From NCBI GenBank assembly GCA_033764865.1, contig JANRIM010000049.1, positions 1-35,202 on the forward strand: DNA of 35,202 bases. The letters are read 5' to 3'. Under the pieces are notes generated by a model, which saw nothing but the letters and a program-made list of their open reading frames with translations, did not search any database and was not told the origin of the DNA. The translations under genes were made by a program, and so were the position numbers. Of this stretch, positions 16,531 through 25,171 are shown in pieces. Position 1 is the stretch's first letter. The number at the start of each line of letters is the position of its first letter. The stretch comes from VFBF01 sp033764865 (lineage in GTDB: Bacteria > Pseudomonadota > Alphaproteobacteria > Caulobacterales > Aquidulcibacteraceae).

Positions 16531-17235
16531 ATGGATGACGCACCCGAGCGCAGTGTCTGGAAGCCCTTGTTCGCGGAATTCATCGGGACTGCGGCTCTCG
16601 TCTTGCTGGGCTGTGGGGCGGCGGTTCTCGCTGGCGACAGCGTGGGCCAGCTTGGGATCGCCTTCGCGTTCGGGCTGGCGGTGGTGGCGATGGCCTACGG
16701 CGTGGGGCAGGTGTCCGGCTGCCATATCAACCCCGCCATCTCCTTCGGCGCCTACGTCGCCGGGCGGATGCAGCGCGCCGAGATGTTCCGGTACTGGGGG
16801 GCGCAGAGCGGGGGGGCGTTTGCGGGCGCGTGCCTGTTGCTGCTGATCGCCTCCGGACGCAGCAGCTACGCCATCGGGCTCGACGGCCTTGGCCAGAACG
16901 GATGGGGAGAGGGCTATCTTGGCGAGTATGGCGTGGTCGCCGCCTTCACCTGGGAGGTGGTGGCGACCTTCCTGTTCGTCGTGGTGGTGCTTGGCGCCAC
17001 GCAAGCCGGCGCGCCAACCGCGGCGGCTGGGCTCGCCATCGGGCTGACGCTGGCTGTCATCCATATCGTGGGCATCCGCATCACGGGCGTTTCGGTCAAC
17101 CCGGCCCGCAGCCTCGGTCCGGCGCTTGTGGTCCAGGGCCAGGCGCTGGCGCAGCTCTGGCTCTTCATCGTGGCGCCGCTCATCGGAGCAGGGGCCGCAG
17201 GCTGGCTTTTCAGGACGCGGCGCCTATCCCCATGA
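16531..17235 (+). CDS. aqpZ: aquaporin Z
   Basis: 234 residues from ATG 16531. It is a six-helix major intrinsic protein with both pore motifs: N67-P-A in SGCHINPAIS and N190-P-A-R193 in SVNPARSLG. H178 and R193 are the selectivity-filter residues of water-specific channels, and the length matches AqpZ (231), so a water channel is favoured over a glycerol facilitator. The protein sits in the inner membrane. It is divergent from ssrA and its stop overlaps the start of the next gene (ATGA). Confidence 0.94.
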   Translation: MDDAPERSVWKPLFAEFIGTAALVLLGCGAAVLAGDSVGQLGIAFAFGLAVVAMAYGVGQVSGCHINPAISFGAYVAGRMQRAEMFRYWGAQSGGAFAGACLLLLIASGRSSYAIGLDGLGQNGWGEGYLGEYGVVAAFTWEVVATFLFVVVVLGATQAGAPTAAAGLAIGLTLAVIHIVGIRITGVSVNPARSLGPALVVQGQALAQLWLFIVAPLIGAGAAGWLFRTRRLSP

Positions 17236-17909
17236 GGTGGCGCGCGATCGTTGCGGGCGGCGTGAGCGTCGCCGCTCTGGGCTGGCTGTGGACCGGGGCC
17301 ACGCCGCCGCTCGGCGGACCGCCAGCCACCCGTGCGGACTGCGTCGACGTCCGGCTATGGAGCAATGACTGGCACACGAGTTTTTCGCTGGAGGCCAGCC
17401 TGCTCGACGCCGATCATCCACTGCGCCGCCTTTATCCCGACGCCCGCCACCTGCTCGTCGGTTGGGGCGATGACGCCTTCTACCGCTCCGACGGGACGGA
17501 TATGGGGCTGGGTCTGCGGGCGTTGGCGCCGGGCGGGTCGTCGGTCGTTCATGTGATCGCCGCCGAGACGCCCGTGGAGACAGTCTTTCCGCCGGCGGAG
17601 ATCCTTACGGTCGGCGTATCGCGCGCCGGCGCTCGACGACTGGGCGACGCGTTGGCGGAGTCGCTGCAGCGGGATCCCGCAGGCGACGCCATTCCTGTGG
17701 CGCCAGGCCAGCATGGCCAGATGAGCCGCTTTCTCGCCGGCCGAGGCGATTTTCACCTGTTCAACGTCTGTAATCACTGGACGGCGCGCACGCTGCGACG
17801 CGCCGGCGTCGACGTGAACGCCGCGTGGGCGTATCGCGGGGACTGGCTGCTGAGGCAGGTGTCGCGTCGGGCGCCATCCTGCGCAGCCCTTCAGGCGGCG
17901 GGTCCGTGA
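17232..17909 (+). CDS. DUF2459 family protein
   Basis: 225 residues starting in an ATGA overlap with aqpZ. An N-terminal hydrophobic anchor (about residues 4-22) is followed by VRLWSNDWHTSFSLEA, LLVGWGDDAFYR and FHLFNVCNHWTARTLRRAGVD. These are the conserved blocks of DUF2459 (the urease-region conserved hypothetical family, TIGR02117). The His in WHT and the Cys in NVCNHW are invariant in the family and might be catalytic, as in papain-like folds, but that is inference. The likely location is the periplasmic face of the membrane. Coupling to aqpZ suggests joint expression. Confidence 0.78.
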   Translation: MRWRAIVAGGVSVAALGWLWTGATPPLGGPPATRADCVDVRLWSNDWHTSFSLEASLLDADHPLRRLYPDARHLLVGWGDDAFYRSDGTDMGLGLRALAPGGSSVVHVIAAETPVETVFPPAEILTVGVSRAGARRLGDALAESLQRDPAGDAIPVAPGQHGQMSRFLAGRGDFHLFNVCNHWTARTLRRAGVDVNAAWAYRGDWLLRQVSRRAPSCAALQAAGP

Positions 17910-17938
17910 CGAAATCCGCCACTGCCGTGGGAGCGCCG

Positions 17939-18439
17939 ATGCGTCGCCTGTTTCTCGGACTGCTCGCCCTCGGCCTTGCGGCGTGCGTTCAGCCCCCGCC
18001 GCCTGGCGCTGACCCGGTGGGGTTGGTGGAGGCGATTTACGCGCCCTATCGCAAGGCGGAGGCGGGCGCGTCGCCCACAGCGGCCTTGCCGTACACCCGC
18101 GATCTCGCAGCGCGGATCGAGGCGGAGCGGGCGGCGGTGGCGGGCGGCGCCAAGGCCGCCATCGATTTCGATCCCGTGGTCGCCGGCGACGCCTACAGCC
18201 TCCGCGGTCTCGACGTGGCGCTGGCGGCGGCCCCGGCGGGCGACACCGCCGTCGTGGTCGCGTCGTTCCGGACCTTCAATCTGCCGCGATCCGTCCGCTA
18301 CGATCTGCGCAGGGAGGATGGGCTCTGGCGGGTGGACAACATCAGCGGGGCCGAGGGCGAGGGATGGAATCTCCGGGTGCTGCTTGACCAAGCCGCCGCC
18401 ACTCGCGCCGGGAGGACCGTTCCTGAAGCGCAACGTTAG
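17939..18439 (+). CDS. small lipoprotein, DUF3828-like
   Basis: 166 residues from ATG 17939, with GGGAG 6 bases upstream. The N-terminus MRRLFLGLLALGLAAC is a lipoprotein signal with a LAAC lipobox, which supports this start over a GTG at 17906 that overlaps the previous stop. The mature part has an NTF2-like/DUF3828 pattern: VEAIYAPYRKAEAG near the start and VRYDLRREDGLWRVDNI, then GWNLRVLL, at the end. No enzymatic motif is visible. It could be a lipid-anchored envelope protein of the aqpZ-DUF2459 transcript; function is unknown. Confidence 0.72.
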   Translation: MRRLFLGLLALGLAACVQPPPPGADPVGLVEAIYAPYRKAEAGASPTAALPYTRDLAARIEAERAAVAGGAKAAIDFDPVVAGDAYSLRGLDVALAAAPAGDTAVVVASFRTFNLPRSVRYDLRREDGLWRVDNISGAEGEGWNLRVLLDQAAATRAGRTVPEAQR

Positions 18440-18493
18440 CGGCAGGTGGCCCAAAGGCGACAGCGCGCACGAGTCACTTCATAGGAGGGTGCG

Positions 18494-19333
18494 ATGAGCC
18501 TCGCGGCAGACATATTCACACCATCGCCGACGCATGCCGATGTTCAATACTTGGCATTGCTGGCGGACGTCTTGGAGAACGGCGACGATCGCAACGACCG
18601 CACGGGAACGGGCGCGCGAAGTCTTTTCGGCCGTCAGCTGCGCTTTGACCTGTCGGAAGGGTTTCCGCTCCTGACGACGAAAAAGCTGTTCACGAAAGCC
18701 ATCGTCGCCGAGCTGATCTGGTTCCTGCGCGGCGAGACGAACGTCGCGTGGCTGCAGGCGCAGGGCGTGACGATCTGGGATGAATGGGCCGACGCCAACG
18801 GCGATCTCGGACCTGTGTACGGCAAGCAGTGGCGTTCATGGGCCGCGCCCGACGGGCGGACGATCGACCAGATCGCAGGCGTCGTCGAAAGCCTCAAGAC
18901 GATGCCGTACTCCCGCCGCCACGTCGTGAGCGCGTGGAATCCCGCCGACGTAGACCAGATGGCTTTGCCGCCATGCCATTGCCTGTTCCAGTTTTACGTG
19001 GCCGACGGCAAGCTCTCGTGCCAACTGTACCAGCGCTCCGCGGACATTTTTCTTGGCGTGCCTTTCAACATCGCCAGTTATGCACTGCTTACTCACATGA
19101 TCGCGCGGGTCGTGGGGCTGGCGCCGGGGGACTTCGTCCACACGTTCGGAGACGTCCATCTCTACGCCAATCACCGCGATCAGGCGCGGGAGCAACTGGG
19201 CAGGACGCCGCTCCGTTTACCGTTTGTTAAGCTGGCGGAAGCGAAGCGTGATCTATTCGCCTTCCTGCCGGAAGACGTAGTGTTCGAAGGGTACCGGGCG
19301 CACCCAGCCATCAAAGCGCCGATCGCCGTTTGA
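18494..19333 (+). CDS. thyA: thymidylate synthase
   Basis: 279 residues from ATG 18494, with AGGAGGG 4 bases upstream. The enzyme methylates dUMP to dTMP using methylene-tetrahydrofolate, yielding dihydrofolate. Family blocks are intact: RTGTGARSLFG, ELIWFLRGETNV, GPVYGKQWRSW, the catalytic C161 in MALPPCHCLFQFYV, QRSADIFLGVPFNIASYALL and the ending HPAIKAPIAV. It is slightly longer than E. coli ThyA (264), mainly at the N-terminus. An unknown gene and folA follow, so the dihydrofolate produced here is recycled by the product of the same operon. Confidence 0.97.
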   Translation: MSLAADIFTPSPTHADVQYLALLADVLENGDDRNDRTGTGARSLFGRQLRFDLSEGFPLLTTKKLFTKAIVAELIWFLRGETNVAWLQAQGVTIWDEWADANGDLGPVYGKQWRSWAAPDGRTIDQIAGVVESLKTMPYSRRHVVSAWNPADVDQMALPPCHCLFQFYVADGKLSCQLYQRSADIFLGVPFNIASYALLTHMIARVVGLAPGDFVHTFGDVHLYANHRDQAREQLGRTPLRLPFVKLAEAKRDLFAFLPEDVVFEGYRAHPAIKAPIAV

Positions 19334-19353
19334 AAGTCTGAAGGTCGAAGCCT

Positions 19354-19923
19354 ATGAACATGCTTCCCCGCCTTGTCCTTCCCGCCGTGGCGACGTTGGG
19401 GGTGATGTACCCCGCATCGTTCCTCGTCGGGATGTGGAAGTCGGCCGAGAACGGCGATCTTGAAGCGCCAGGCGCGTGGATCACGGGCGGAGAGCTCTCG
19501 TCCGGCTGGCGCTACGAGGTGTATGAGCGCCACTTCCCGAAGACCTATCGCATCGACATGGCCGCGGCCGATCAGGGCTTCGGCTCCCTGTGCATTCTCG
19601 AAGTGCGCGACGGCCCCCAGCCCGTCAGCGCCTCCGCGGGCCCCGGCACGCTGATCTACGTCACGCTTGAAAAGCCGCTGCCCGGCTTCGCCACCTCGCG
19701 GGTCTCCATTGACCTGTCGGAGGCCATGCGCGCGCGCTGCGCGGGCGTGGTGGCCAACGGGGAGCTCTACGCCGGCGGCGCGGCGGGGCCGCTCAACCAG
19801 GCCGCCATGATCACGCCGGACAACACCGCCCAACAGACCCGCGCGCCCGCCAACACCGGGGCCATGCTCGACGGTCCGCTCACGCCGGTGTCGCTGGAGC
19901 CGACCGCGGCCATGGGGATGTGA
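19354..19923 (+). CDS. unrecognised protein between thyA and folA
   Basis: 189 residues from ATG 19354, 20 bases after thyA; its TGA overlaps the GTG start of folA. An N-terminal hydrophobic stretch (LPRLVLPAVATLGVMYPASFLVGMW, about residues 4-28) suggests a signal anchor, followed by a soluble domain with WRYEVYERHFPKTYRIDM and LIYVTLEKPLPGF. The last 45 residues are Ala/Pro/Thr-rich and probably disordered. I do not recognise the family. Its position inside the folate/thymidylate operon is translationally linked to folA, but nothing in the sequence shows a nucleotide or folate role. Confidence 0.7.
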   Translation: MNMLPRLVLPAVATLGVMYPASFLVGMWKSAENGDLEAPGAWITGGELSSGWRYEVYERHFPKTYRIDMAAADQGFGSLCILEVRDGPQPVSASAGPGTLIYVTLEKPLPGFATSRVSIDLSEAMRARCAGVVANGELYAGGAAGPLNQAAMITPDNTAQQTRAPANTGAMLDGPLTPVSLEPTAAMGM

Positions 19924-20447
19924 CCGGTCGGGAGCCTGTCGCCGTCGCCTTCGTGGTGGCTGCCGCGCGGGGCGGCGTCATTGGCGCGAACGGGGCGATC
20001 CCCTGGCGCCTCAAGACCGACATGCAGCACTTCCGGGCCGTCACCATGGGCAAGCCGGTGGTGATGGGTCGAAAGACGTGGGAGTCGCTCAAGGGGCCCC
20101 TGAAGGGCCGCGACAACATCGTGCTCACCCGCGACAGCCGGTTCCGCGCGCCCGGGGCGTGGAGTTTCCCGGCGCTCGACGCCGCACTCGCCTGCGCCCG
20201 CGCGCGCGCCGCCGCCCGCGGCGCGGATGAGGTCTGCATCATCGGCGGGGCGGAGATCTATGCTCTGGCGTTGCCGCTGGCCGACCGGGTGCACCTGACC
20301 GACGTGGACGCCGACGTCCCGGGCGACGCCTTCATGCCGGCGCTTGGCCCGGACTGGCGGGAGGTGTCCGCCCGCGCCGTCGCGGCAGGACCGGACGATC
20401 AGCACCCCATGCGGTTCCGCGTGCTTGAGCGGGCTGCGCCTGCCTGA
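19920..20447 (+). CDS. folA: dihydrofolate reductase
   Basis: 175 residues from GTG 19920, within a GTGA overlap with the previous gene. The DHFR signature GVIGANGAIPWRLKTDMQHF includes the substrate-binding acid D34. It is followed by VVMGRKTWESL (NADPH binding) and IIGGAEIYALAL with VHLTDVDADVPGDAFMP. The enzyme reduces dihydrofolate to tetrahydrofolate with NADPH and is the target of trimethoprim. It completes the thyA operon. Confidence 0.95.
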   Translation: MTGREPVAVAFVVAAARGGVIGANGAIPWRLKTDMQHFRAVTMGKPVVMGRKTWESLKGPLKGRDNIVLTRDSRFRAPGAWSFPALDAALACARARAAARGADEVCIIGGAEIYALALPLADRVHLTDVDADVPGDAFMPALGPDWREVSARAVAAGPDDQHPMRFRVLERAAPA

Positions 20448-20532
20448 CGCTGGCGTGTTCCCTTTCGTCACCCTCGCCGTCGCGGCGTCAACTGCGGTAC
20501 GCTGCCTCCAAAGACGACCGGGGAGAAACGCC

Positions 20533-21441
20533 ATGGACTTCGAAGTGATCGCCGAGGGCCTTGGGTTTCCCGAGGGGCCCATCGCCATGCCGGACGGATC
20601 GGTGATCCTCGTGGAAATCCAGCGCGGCACGGTCTCGCGCTGCTGGAACGGCAAGACGGAAGTGATCGCCACGCCGGGCGGGGGCCCCAACGGGCTCGCG
20701 TTCGGTCCCGACGGCGCGCTGTACCTCTGCAACAACGGCGGGTTCGAGTGGCACGACGCCGGCGGCCTCACGATCCCCGGCTACGCAGCGAAGGACTACT
20801 CCGGCGGCCGCATCGAGCGCATCGATCTCAGCACCGGCAAGGTCGAGCGGCTTTACGACACCGTCAACGGCGAGAAGCTTTCGGGGCCGAACGACATCGT
20901 CTTCGATCGTGCGGGCAACATGTGGTTCACCGATCTCGGCAAGAGCTACCACCGAACGCTCGACCGCGGCGGGATCTATCGCGCCCGGCCGGACGGGTCG
21001 CAGATCGAGGAAATCGCCTACGGGGGCACCGGGTTCAACGGCATCGGCCTCTCGCCCGACGAGCGCACGGTCTACGCCGCAGAGACGGACACGGGAAAAC
21101 TGTGGGCCTGGGACCTCGACGCCGCGGGTGCGGTCGCTCCGCTGCCGCCGGGTTTCGTCGGCCGTCATGTGTTCACGTATCCGGGCCACGTCTATTTCGA
21201 CAGTCTGGCCGTGGAGGCCGACGGGCGCGTGTGCGTGGCCACGATCCTGCACGGCGGGATCACGGCCATTGAGCCTGGCGGCCAGTGGGCCCACCACCCG
21301 TTCCCCGATCTCATCGTCACCAACATCTGCTTCGGCGGCGCCGACATGCGCGACGCCTACGTGACGCTCTCATCCAGCCGCAAGCTCGTGAAAACCCGCT
21401 GGCCCCGTCCGGGGCTCACATTGAATTTCGCGCAGTCCTGA
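20533..21441 (+). CDS. SMP-30/gluconolactonase-family beta-propeller hydrolase
   Basis: 302 residues from ATG 20533 behind GGGGAGAAA. The six-bladed propeller family is shown by LGFPEGPIAMPDGSVILVEI (metal-ligand Glu in FPEGP), GGPNGLAFGPDGALYLCNNGG, LSGPNDIVFDRAGNMWFTDLG and FNGIGLSPDERTVYAAET, with YFDSLAVEADGRVCVAT near the end. Members hydrolyse lactones with calcium or zinc; the lactone is not deducible. It sits 85 bases after folA and 25 bases before a glutathione S-transferase. The frame is open upstream through folA, but the ribosome site supports this ATG. Confidence 0.9.
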   Translation: MDFEVIAEGLGFPEGPIAMPDGSVILVEIQRGTVSRCWNGKTEVIATPGGGPNGLAFGPDGALYLCNNGGFEWHDAGGLTIPGYAAKDYSGGRIERIDLSTGKVERLYDTVNGEKLSGPNDIVFDRAGNMWFTDLGKSYHRTLDRGGIYRARPDGSQIEEIAYGGTGFNGIGLSPDERTVYAAETDTGKLWAWDLDAAGAVAPLPPGFVGRHVFTYPGHVYFDSLAVEADGRVCVATILHGGITAIEPGGQWAHHPFPDLIVTNICFGGADMRDAYVTLSSSRKLVKTRWPRPGLTLNFAQS

Positions 21442-21466
21442 GGGCAAGGCCATGCGAGGAGGGGTC

Positions 21467-22096
21467 ATGTCGATCAAGGTTCACCATCTCAACGAAAGCC
21501 GCTCCCAGCGGATCCTCTGGATGCTGGAGGAGTTGGCGCTTGCTTACGAAATCGTGCCGTATCAGCGCGATCCCGTGACGCGGCTGGCGCCGGACTCGCT
21601 CAAGGCCATCCATCCGCTCGGCAAGTCTCCGGTTATCGAGGACAACGGCCGCGTCATCGCGGAATCCGGCGCCATCCTCGACTACCTCGCGCGCTGGCAC
21701 GGCAGCGGCAATTTCGCCGTCCGCCCGGACTCAGAGGATTGGCCGCAGTACCTGCACTGGATGCACTACGCGGAGGGCTCCGCCATGCTTCCGCTGATGC
21801 TGCAGCTGTACACCATGCGGCTGGGGGAGGCGGCGGCGCCGCTGATGCCGCGGATCGAGAGCGAGATCGCCAATCACATCGGCTACATCGACCAGTCGGT
21901 GCGGGGCCGGGAGTTCATCGTCGGCGCCGCGTTCACGGCCGCGGACGTGCAGATGTCGTTCCCGCTGGAAGTGGCGCGCGCGTTCGGCAAGCTCACCGCG
22001 TATCCGGACGCCAACGCCTACCTTGACCGCCTGCACGCGCGACCCGCCTACAAGCGCGGGATGGACCGTGGGGGGCCGTACTCGATGGGCTGGTGA
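21467..22096 (+). CDS. glutathione S-transferase
   Basis: 209 residues from ATG 21467, with AGGAGG just upstream; an earlier ATG (21452) would place the ribosome site inside the gene. The N-domain begins VHHLNESRSQRILWMLEELAL, the Ser-containing form seen in many bacterial GSTs. HPLGKSPVIEDNGRVIAESG follows, with the glutathione-binding ES pair. The helical domain has FIVGAAFTAADVQMSFPLE. It differs clearly from the GST at 8455-9093. It ends 33 bases before the convergent lysA stop. Confidence 0.9.
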   Translation: MSIKVHHLNESRSQRILWMLEELALAYEIVPYQRDPVTRLAPDSLKAIHPLGKSPVIEDNGRVIAESGAILDYLARWHGSGNFAVRPDSEDWPQYLHWMHYAEGSAMLPLMLQLYTMRLGEAAAPLMPRIESEIANHIGYIDQSVRGREFIVGAAFTAADVQMSFPLEVARAFGKLTAYPDANAYLDRLHARPAYKRGMDRGGPYSMGW

Positions 22097-22129
22097 GGGA
22101 AAGACGACTGCCGCGTCCGTCGGCCCGGC

Positions 22130-23383
22130 TCAGTCCGGAATCCGCTCCAGCTCCAGCTGCTCGCTCACCTTCCAACGCCGGCGCACCACGTCGGCGCGGT
22201 CGCCGCGCACCAGCACCTCGGGAACGAGCGGACGGGCGTTGTACGTTGAGGCCATGGCGGCCCCGTAGGCGCCCGCGCTCATGAACGCCACCAGATCGTC
22301 CGCCGCCAGCGGCGGCAACGCGCGTGCGCGGGTGAAGGTGTCTCCGGTTTCGCAGACGGGGCCGACCACATCCACCGGGCTGCGCTCGCCGCCGTGAGGA
22401 TCGCGCACGGGCCAGATGTCGTGGAAGGCGTCGTACATGGCCGGGCGCAGCAGATCGTTCATCGCAGCATCCAGCACGAGGATGGGCCGTTCGGGCCGCT
22501 CCTGCACGCGGATGACGCGGCTCACAAGCACCCCGGCATTGCCGGCGATGAGCCGTCCGGGCTCGAACGCGAGCGTTGCTGGATCGCCGGCGAACACCCG
22601 CGTCACCATGGCGGCGTAGTCAGTCGGCGAGGGGGGCGGCGGCTCGTTGAAGTAGGGAATGCCCAGGCCGCCGCCGAGATCCAGACGCTCCACCGCCAGG
22701 CCCTGTCCGCGCGCCTCTTCCGCCAGCGTGCGCAGCACGACGAACGCATCCTCCAGCGGCTTGAGATCACGGATCTGGCTGCCGATATGGACGGCGAAAC
22801 CCTTCGCGTCGATCAGGGGATGGGCGTGCGCGCGGGCATAGAGGGCCCGGGCGTCGGCCATGCTCACGCCGAACTTCGCCTGCGACTTTCCGGTGGAGAT
22901 CTTGTCGTGCCCGCCCGCGCCGACGTCGGGATTGATGCGGATGGCGATGGCGGCGCGGCGTGCGTGCAGATCGCAGACGCGGCCCACCATCGCGAGCTCG
23001 GCGACGGATTCGATGTTGATCTGGTGCACGCCCAGCGAGATGGCATAGGCGAGTTCGGCCTCTGTCTTGCCCACGCCGGAAAACACGATCCGCTCCGGCG
23101 GAACACCCGCCGCCAGCGCACGCTGGATTTCGCCGGCGGAGACCGTGTCCGCGCCCGCGCCCAGGCGCGCCAGGGTCGCGATCACGGCGATGTTGCCATT
23201 GGCCTTCACCGCATACGCCACCAGCGGATCGCGCGGCGCGAAGGCTTCCTTGAAAACGCGATAGTGCCGTTCCAGCGTTGCACTGGAGTACACGTAAACG
23301 GGCGTGCCGATGTCCGCCGCCACGCGGGAGAGCGCCACGTCCTCGCACCAGAGTTCGCCGTCGCGATAGTGGAAGTGGTTCAT
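22130..23383 (-). CDS. lysA: diaminopimelate decarboxylase
   Basis: 417 residues from ATG 23383; the length is typical. It converts meso-diaminopimelate to L-lysine with pyridoxal phosphate. The PLP lysine K60 lies in AYAVKANGN. HIGSQIRDL, LDLGGGLGIPYF and EPGRLIAGNAG build the barrel and phosphate site, and CETGDTFTRAR carries the conserved active-site Cys of the C-terminal domain with YNARPLVPEVLV after it. It is the last gene of argH-lptM-lysA, 46 bases after lptM, a gap that contains a hairpin. Confidence 0.96.
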   Translation of the reverse strand: MNHFHYRDGELWCEDVALSRVAADIGTPVYVYSSATLERHYRVFKEAFAPRDPLVAYAVKANGNIAVIATLARLGAGADTVSAGEIQRALAAGVPPERIVFSGVGKTEAELAYAISLGVHQINIESVAELAMVGRVCDLHARRAAIAIRINPDVGAGGHDKISTGKSQAKFGVSMADARALYARAHAHPLIDAKGFAVHIGSQIRDLKPLEDAFVVLRTLAEEARGQGLAVERLDLGGGLGIPYFNEPPPPSPTDYAAMVTRVFAGDPATLAFEPGRLIAGNAGVLVSRVIRVQERPERPILVLDAAMNDLLRPAMYDAFHDIWPVRDPHGGERSPVDVVGPVCETGDTFTRARALPPLAADDLVAFMSAGAYGAAMASTYNARPLVPEVLVRGDRADVVRRRWKVSEQLELERIPD

Positions 23384-23394
23384 GGTCTGTCACC

Positions 23395-23414
23395 CTCTCC
23401 CGCGGACGGGAGAG
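23395..23414. repeat. intergenic palindrome between lptM and lysA
   Basis: CTCTCCCG (23395-23402) pairs with CGGGAGAG (23407-23414) around a CGGA loop. It fills the short gap between two co-directional genes, so it may tune expression of lysA, act in mRNA processing, or be a dispersed palindromic element. No T tract adjoins it. Confidence 0.55.
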
Positions 23415-23429
23415 AGGGGGCTGTGCGCG

Positions 23430-23711
23430 TCATTGCTTCGGCGTGGCGGGCGGTGTGGCCGGCGGCTGCGCCGGGTCGGGCCGGGACGTGGGGGACGTCT
23501 GCACGCGCACGGGCGCGGGATTTTGCTTGGCCTTTTCTTCCTCGGCCTGCTTCGCTTTCTCGGCGGCGTCGGCCTTGGCGCGCAAGTCGGCCTCATAGGC
23601 GCGGCGGGCCTCGCCCCATGCCGGCGGCGGCTTCTCAAGCCCAGCCTTCAGGCCGCACGAGGTCAACGCCACGAGGCTCAGGACAGCGGCGAGGGTGCGC
23701 AGGGGTCTCAT
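23430..23711 (-). CDS. lptM: small lipoprotein, LptM (YifL)-like
   Basis: 93 residues from ATG 23711, overlapping the argH stop in ATGA. The signal MRPLRTLAAVLSLVALTSCGLKAGLEKPP has a lipobox (LTSC) followed by C-G-L-K-x-x-L-x-x-P, the hallmark of YifL/LptM, which helps LptD assemble the lipopolysaccharide export channel. A charged helix rich in Ala/Lys/Glu and a Pro-rich tail follow, longer than in E. coli (67 residues). The place beside lysA is the same as yifL beside dapF/lysA in other proteobacteria. The function is inferred from family. Confidence 0.8.
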   Translation of the reverse strand: MRPLRTLAAVLSLVALTSCGLKAGLEKPPPAWGEARRAYEADLRAKADAAEKAKQAEEEKAKQNPAPVRVQTSPTSRPDPAQPPATPPATPKQ

Positions 23712-25171
23712 TCTTCCGTCTCCAGCTCGAGGCTCTCGCGCGCCAGCCGTTCGCGCCAGAGCGCGGCCTGTTCGCGGACGCGGACCGGCGCCGTCCCGCC
23801 CGTGCTAACACGGCTCGCCACCGATTGCTCCACCGTCAGCAGCGCGCGGGCCGCCTCCGTGATCCGTGGGTCGACGGCCTGAAAATCCGCCAGCGGCAGG
23901 TCCGACAGCTGCGTCACGCCCATAGCCTCGGCCCGCTTCACCACGGCTCCGGTGATGTGGTGGGCTTCCCGGAAGGGCGTCCTCAACTCCCTCACCAGCC
24001 AGTCGGCGAGGTCGGTGGCGGTGGAGTAACCACGGGTGGCGGCTTCGCGCATGGCCTCTCGGTGGAACGACATCGTGCCGATCATGCCGGTCATGGCGCG
24101 GCTGCACAGGTCGAAGGCGTCGAACGCCTCGAAGGTGATCGCCTTGTCGTCCTGGAGGTCCTTGGCGTAGGCCAGCGGCAGTTTCTGCAGGATGCCGTTC
24201 AGCGTGCCGAACGCGCCGGTTATGCGGGCGGCCTTGGCCCGGACGAGCTCGGCGGCGTCGGGATTTCGCTTTTGCGGCATGATCGACGAGCCGGTGGACC
24301 AGGCGTCGGACAGGCGCGCGAACCCGAACTGCGGGCTGGTCCACAGGACGATCTCCTCCGCCAGCCGCGACAGGTGCGTTCCCGCGATCGAGAGTGCGGC
24401 CAGCGCCTGCAACGCAAAGTCACGCGAGGCCACAGCGTCGAGGGAGTTGGCGGCGGGCCCGTCGAACCCGAGGGCCTCGGCGGTCATGTGGCGGTCGATG
24501 GGAAAGCCCGTGCCGGCAAGCGCCGCCGCTCCCAGCGGGCACCCTTCCCCCGCCGCCCCCGCCGCGCCGGACAGGCGCATGAAGTCCCGCTCGAACATCT
24601 CCACGTAGGCGAGCAGGTGGTGGCCGAGCGTGATGGGCTGGGCGGTCTGCAGATGGGTGAAGCCGGGCATGACCCAGTCCGCATGGTCGCCGGCGCGGGC
24701 CACCAGCGCGGCCTGGAGGGCGCGCACGCCGTCGGCGGCGGCGTCGCAGGCCGCCATGGTCCAGAGCTTGAAGTCCGTGGCCACCTGGTCGTTGCGCGAG
24801 CGCGCCGTGTGCAGGCGCTTGCCGGCGTCGCCGATGCGATCCGTCAGCCGCGCCTCGATGTTGAGGTGGATGTCCTCCAGATCCGTGGAGAAGGGGAACG
24901 CGCCCGCGGCGATCTCCGCGGCGATCTGATCCAGCCCGGCCTGTATCCTGCCGGCGTCATCGGCCGTAATGATCCCCCGGGCGGCGAGCATCGCGGCGTG
25001 GGCCTTGGAGCCGGCGATGTCCTGGCGCCAGAGCCGGCGGTCCACGTCGATGGAGGCGTTGATCGCCTGCATGACTTCGGACGGCTTGGCGCCGAAGCGT
25101 CCGCCCCACATCTGCTGGCCGTCGGCGGAACTGGGGGCCGCTTCGGGTGGATCGGTATCGGGACTGGACAT
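23708..25171 (-). CDS. argH: argininosuccinate lyase
   Basis: 487 residues from ATG 25171. It splits argininosuccinate into arginine and fumarate. MWGGRFGAKPSEVMQAINAS opens the conserved region at residue 21, so the first 20 residues are an extra low-complexity tail and a later start is possible. Core blocks are HTARSRNDQVATDFKLW, MPGFTHLQTAQPITLGHHLL and the superfamily signature GSSIMPQKRNPDAAELV at residues 294-310. Its start codon overlaps that of the divergent thioredoxin-like gene in CATG. It is first in argH-lptM-lysA. Confidence 0.95.
   Translation of the reverse strand: MSSPDTDPPEAAPSSADGQQMWGGRFGAKPSEVMQAINASIDVDRRLWRQDIAGSKAHAAMLAARGIITADDAGRIQAGLDQIAAEIAAGAFPFSTDLEDIHLNIEARLTDRIGDAGKRLHTARSRNDQVATDFKLWTMAACDAAADGVRALQAALVARAGDHADWVMPGFTHLQTAQPITLGHHLLAYVEMFERDFMRLSGAAGAAGEGCPLGAAALAGTGFPIDRHMTAEALGFDGPAANSLDAVASRDFALQALAALSIAGTHLSRLAEEIVLWTSPQFGFARLSDAWSTGSSIMPQKRNPDAAELVRAKAARITGAFGTLNGILQKLPLAYAKDLQDDKAITFEAFDAFDLCSRAMTGMIGTMSFHREAMREAATRGYSTATDLADWLVRELRTPFREAHHITGAVVKRAEAMGVTQLSDLPLADFQAVDPRITEAARALLTVEQSVASRVSTGGTAPVRVREQAALWRERLARESLELETEE

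Noticed and set aside
16174..17064. Minus-strand open frame ending in ANDNTAEEFALAA
   Set aside because: Only the last 13 codons are translated, as the tmRNA tag; the rest is acceptor RNA, spacer and antisense of aqpZ.
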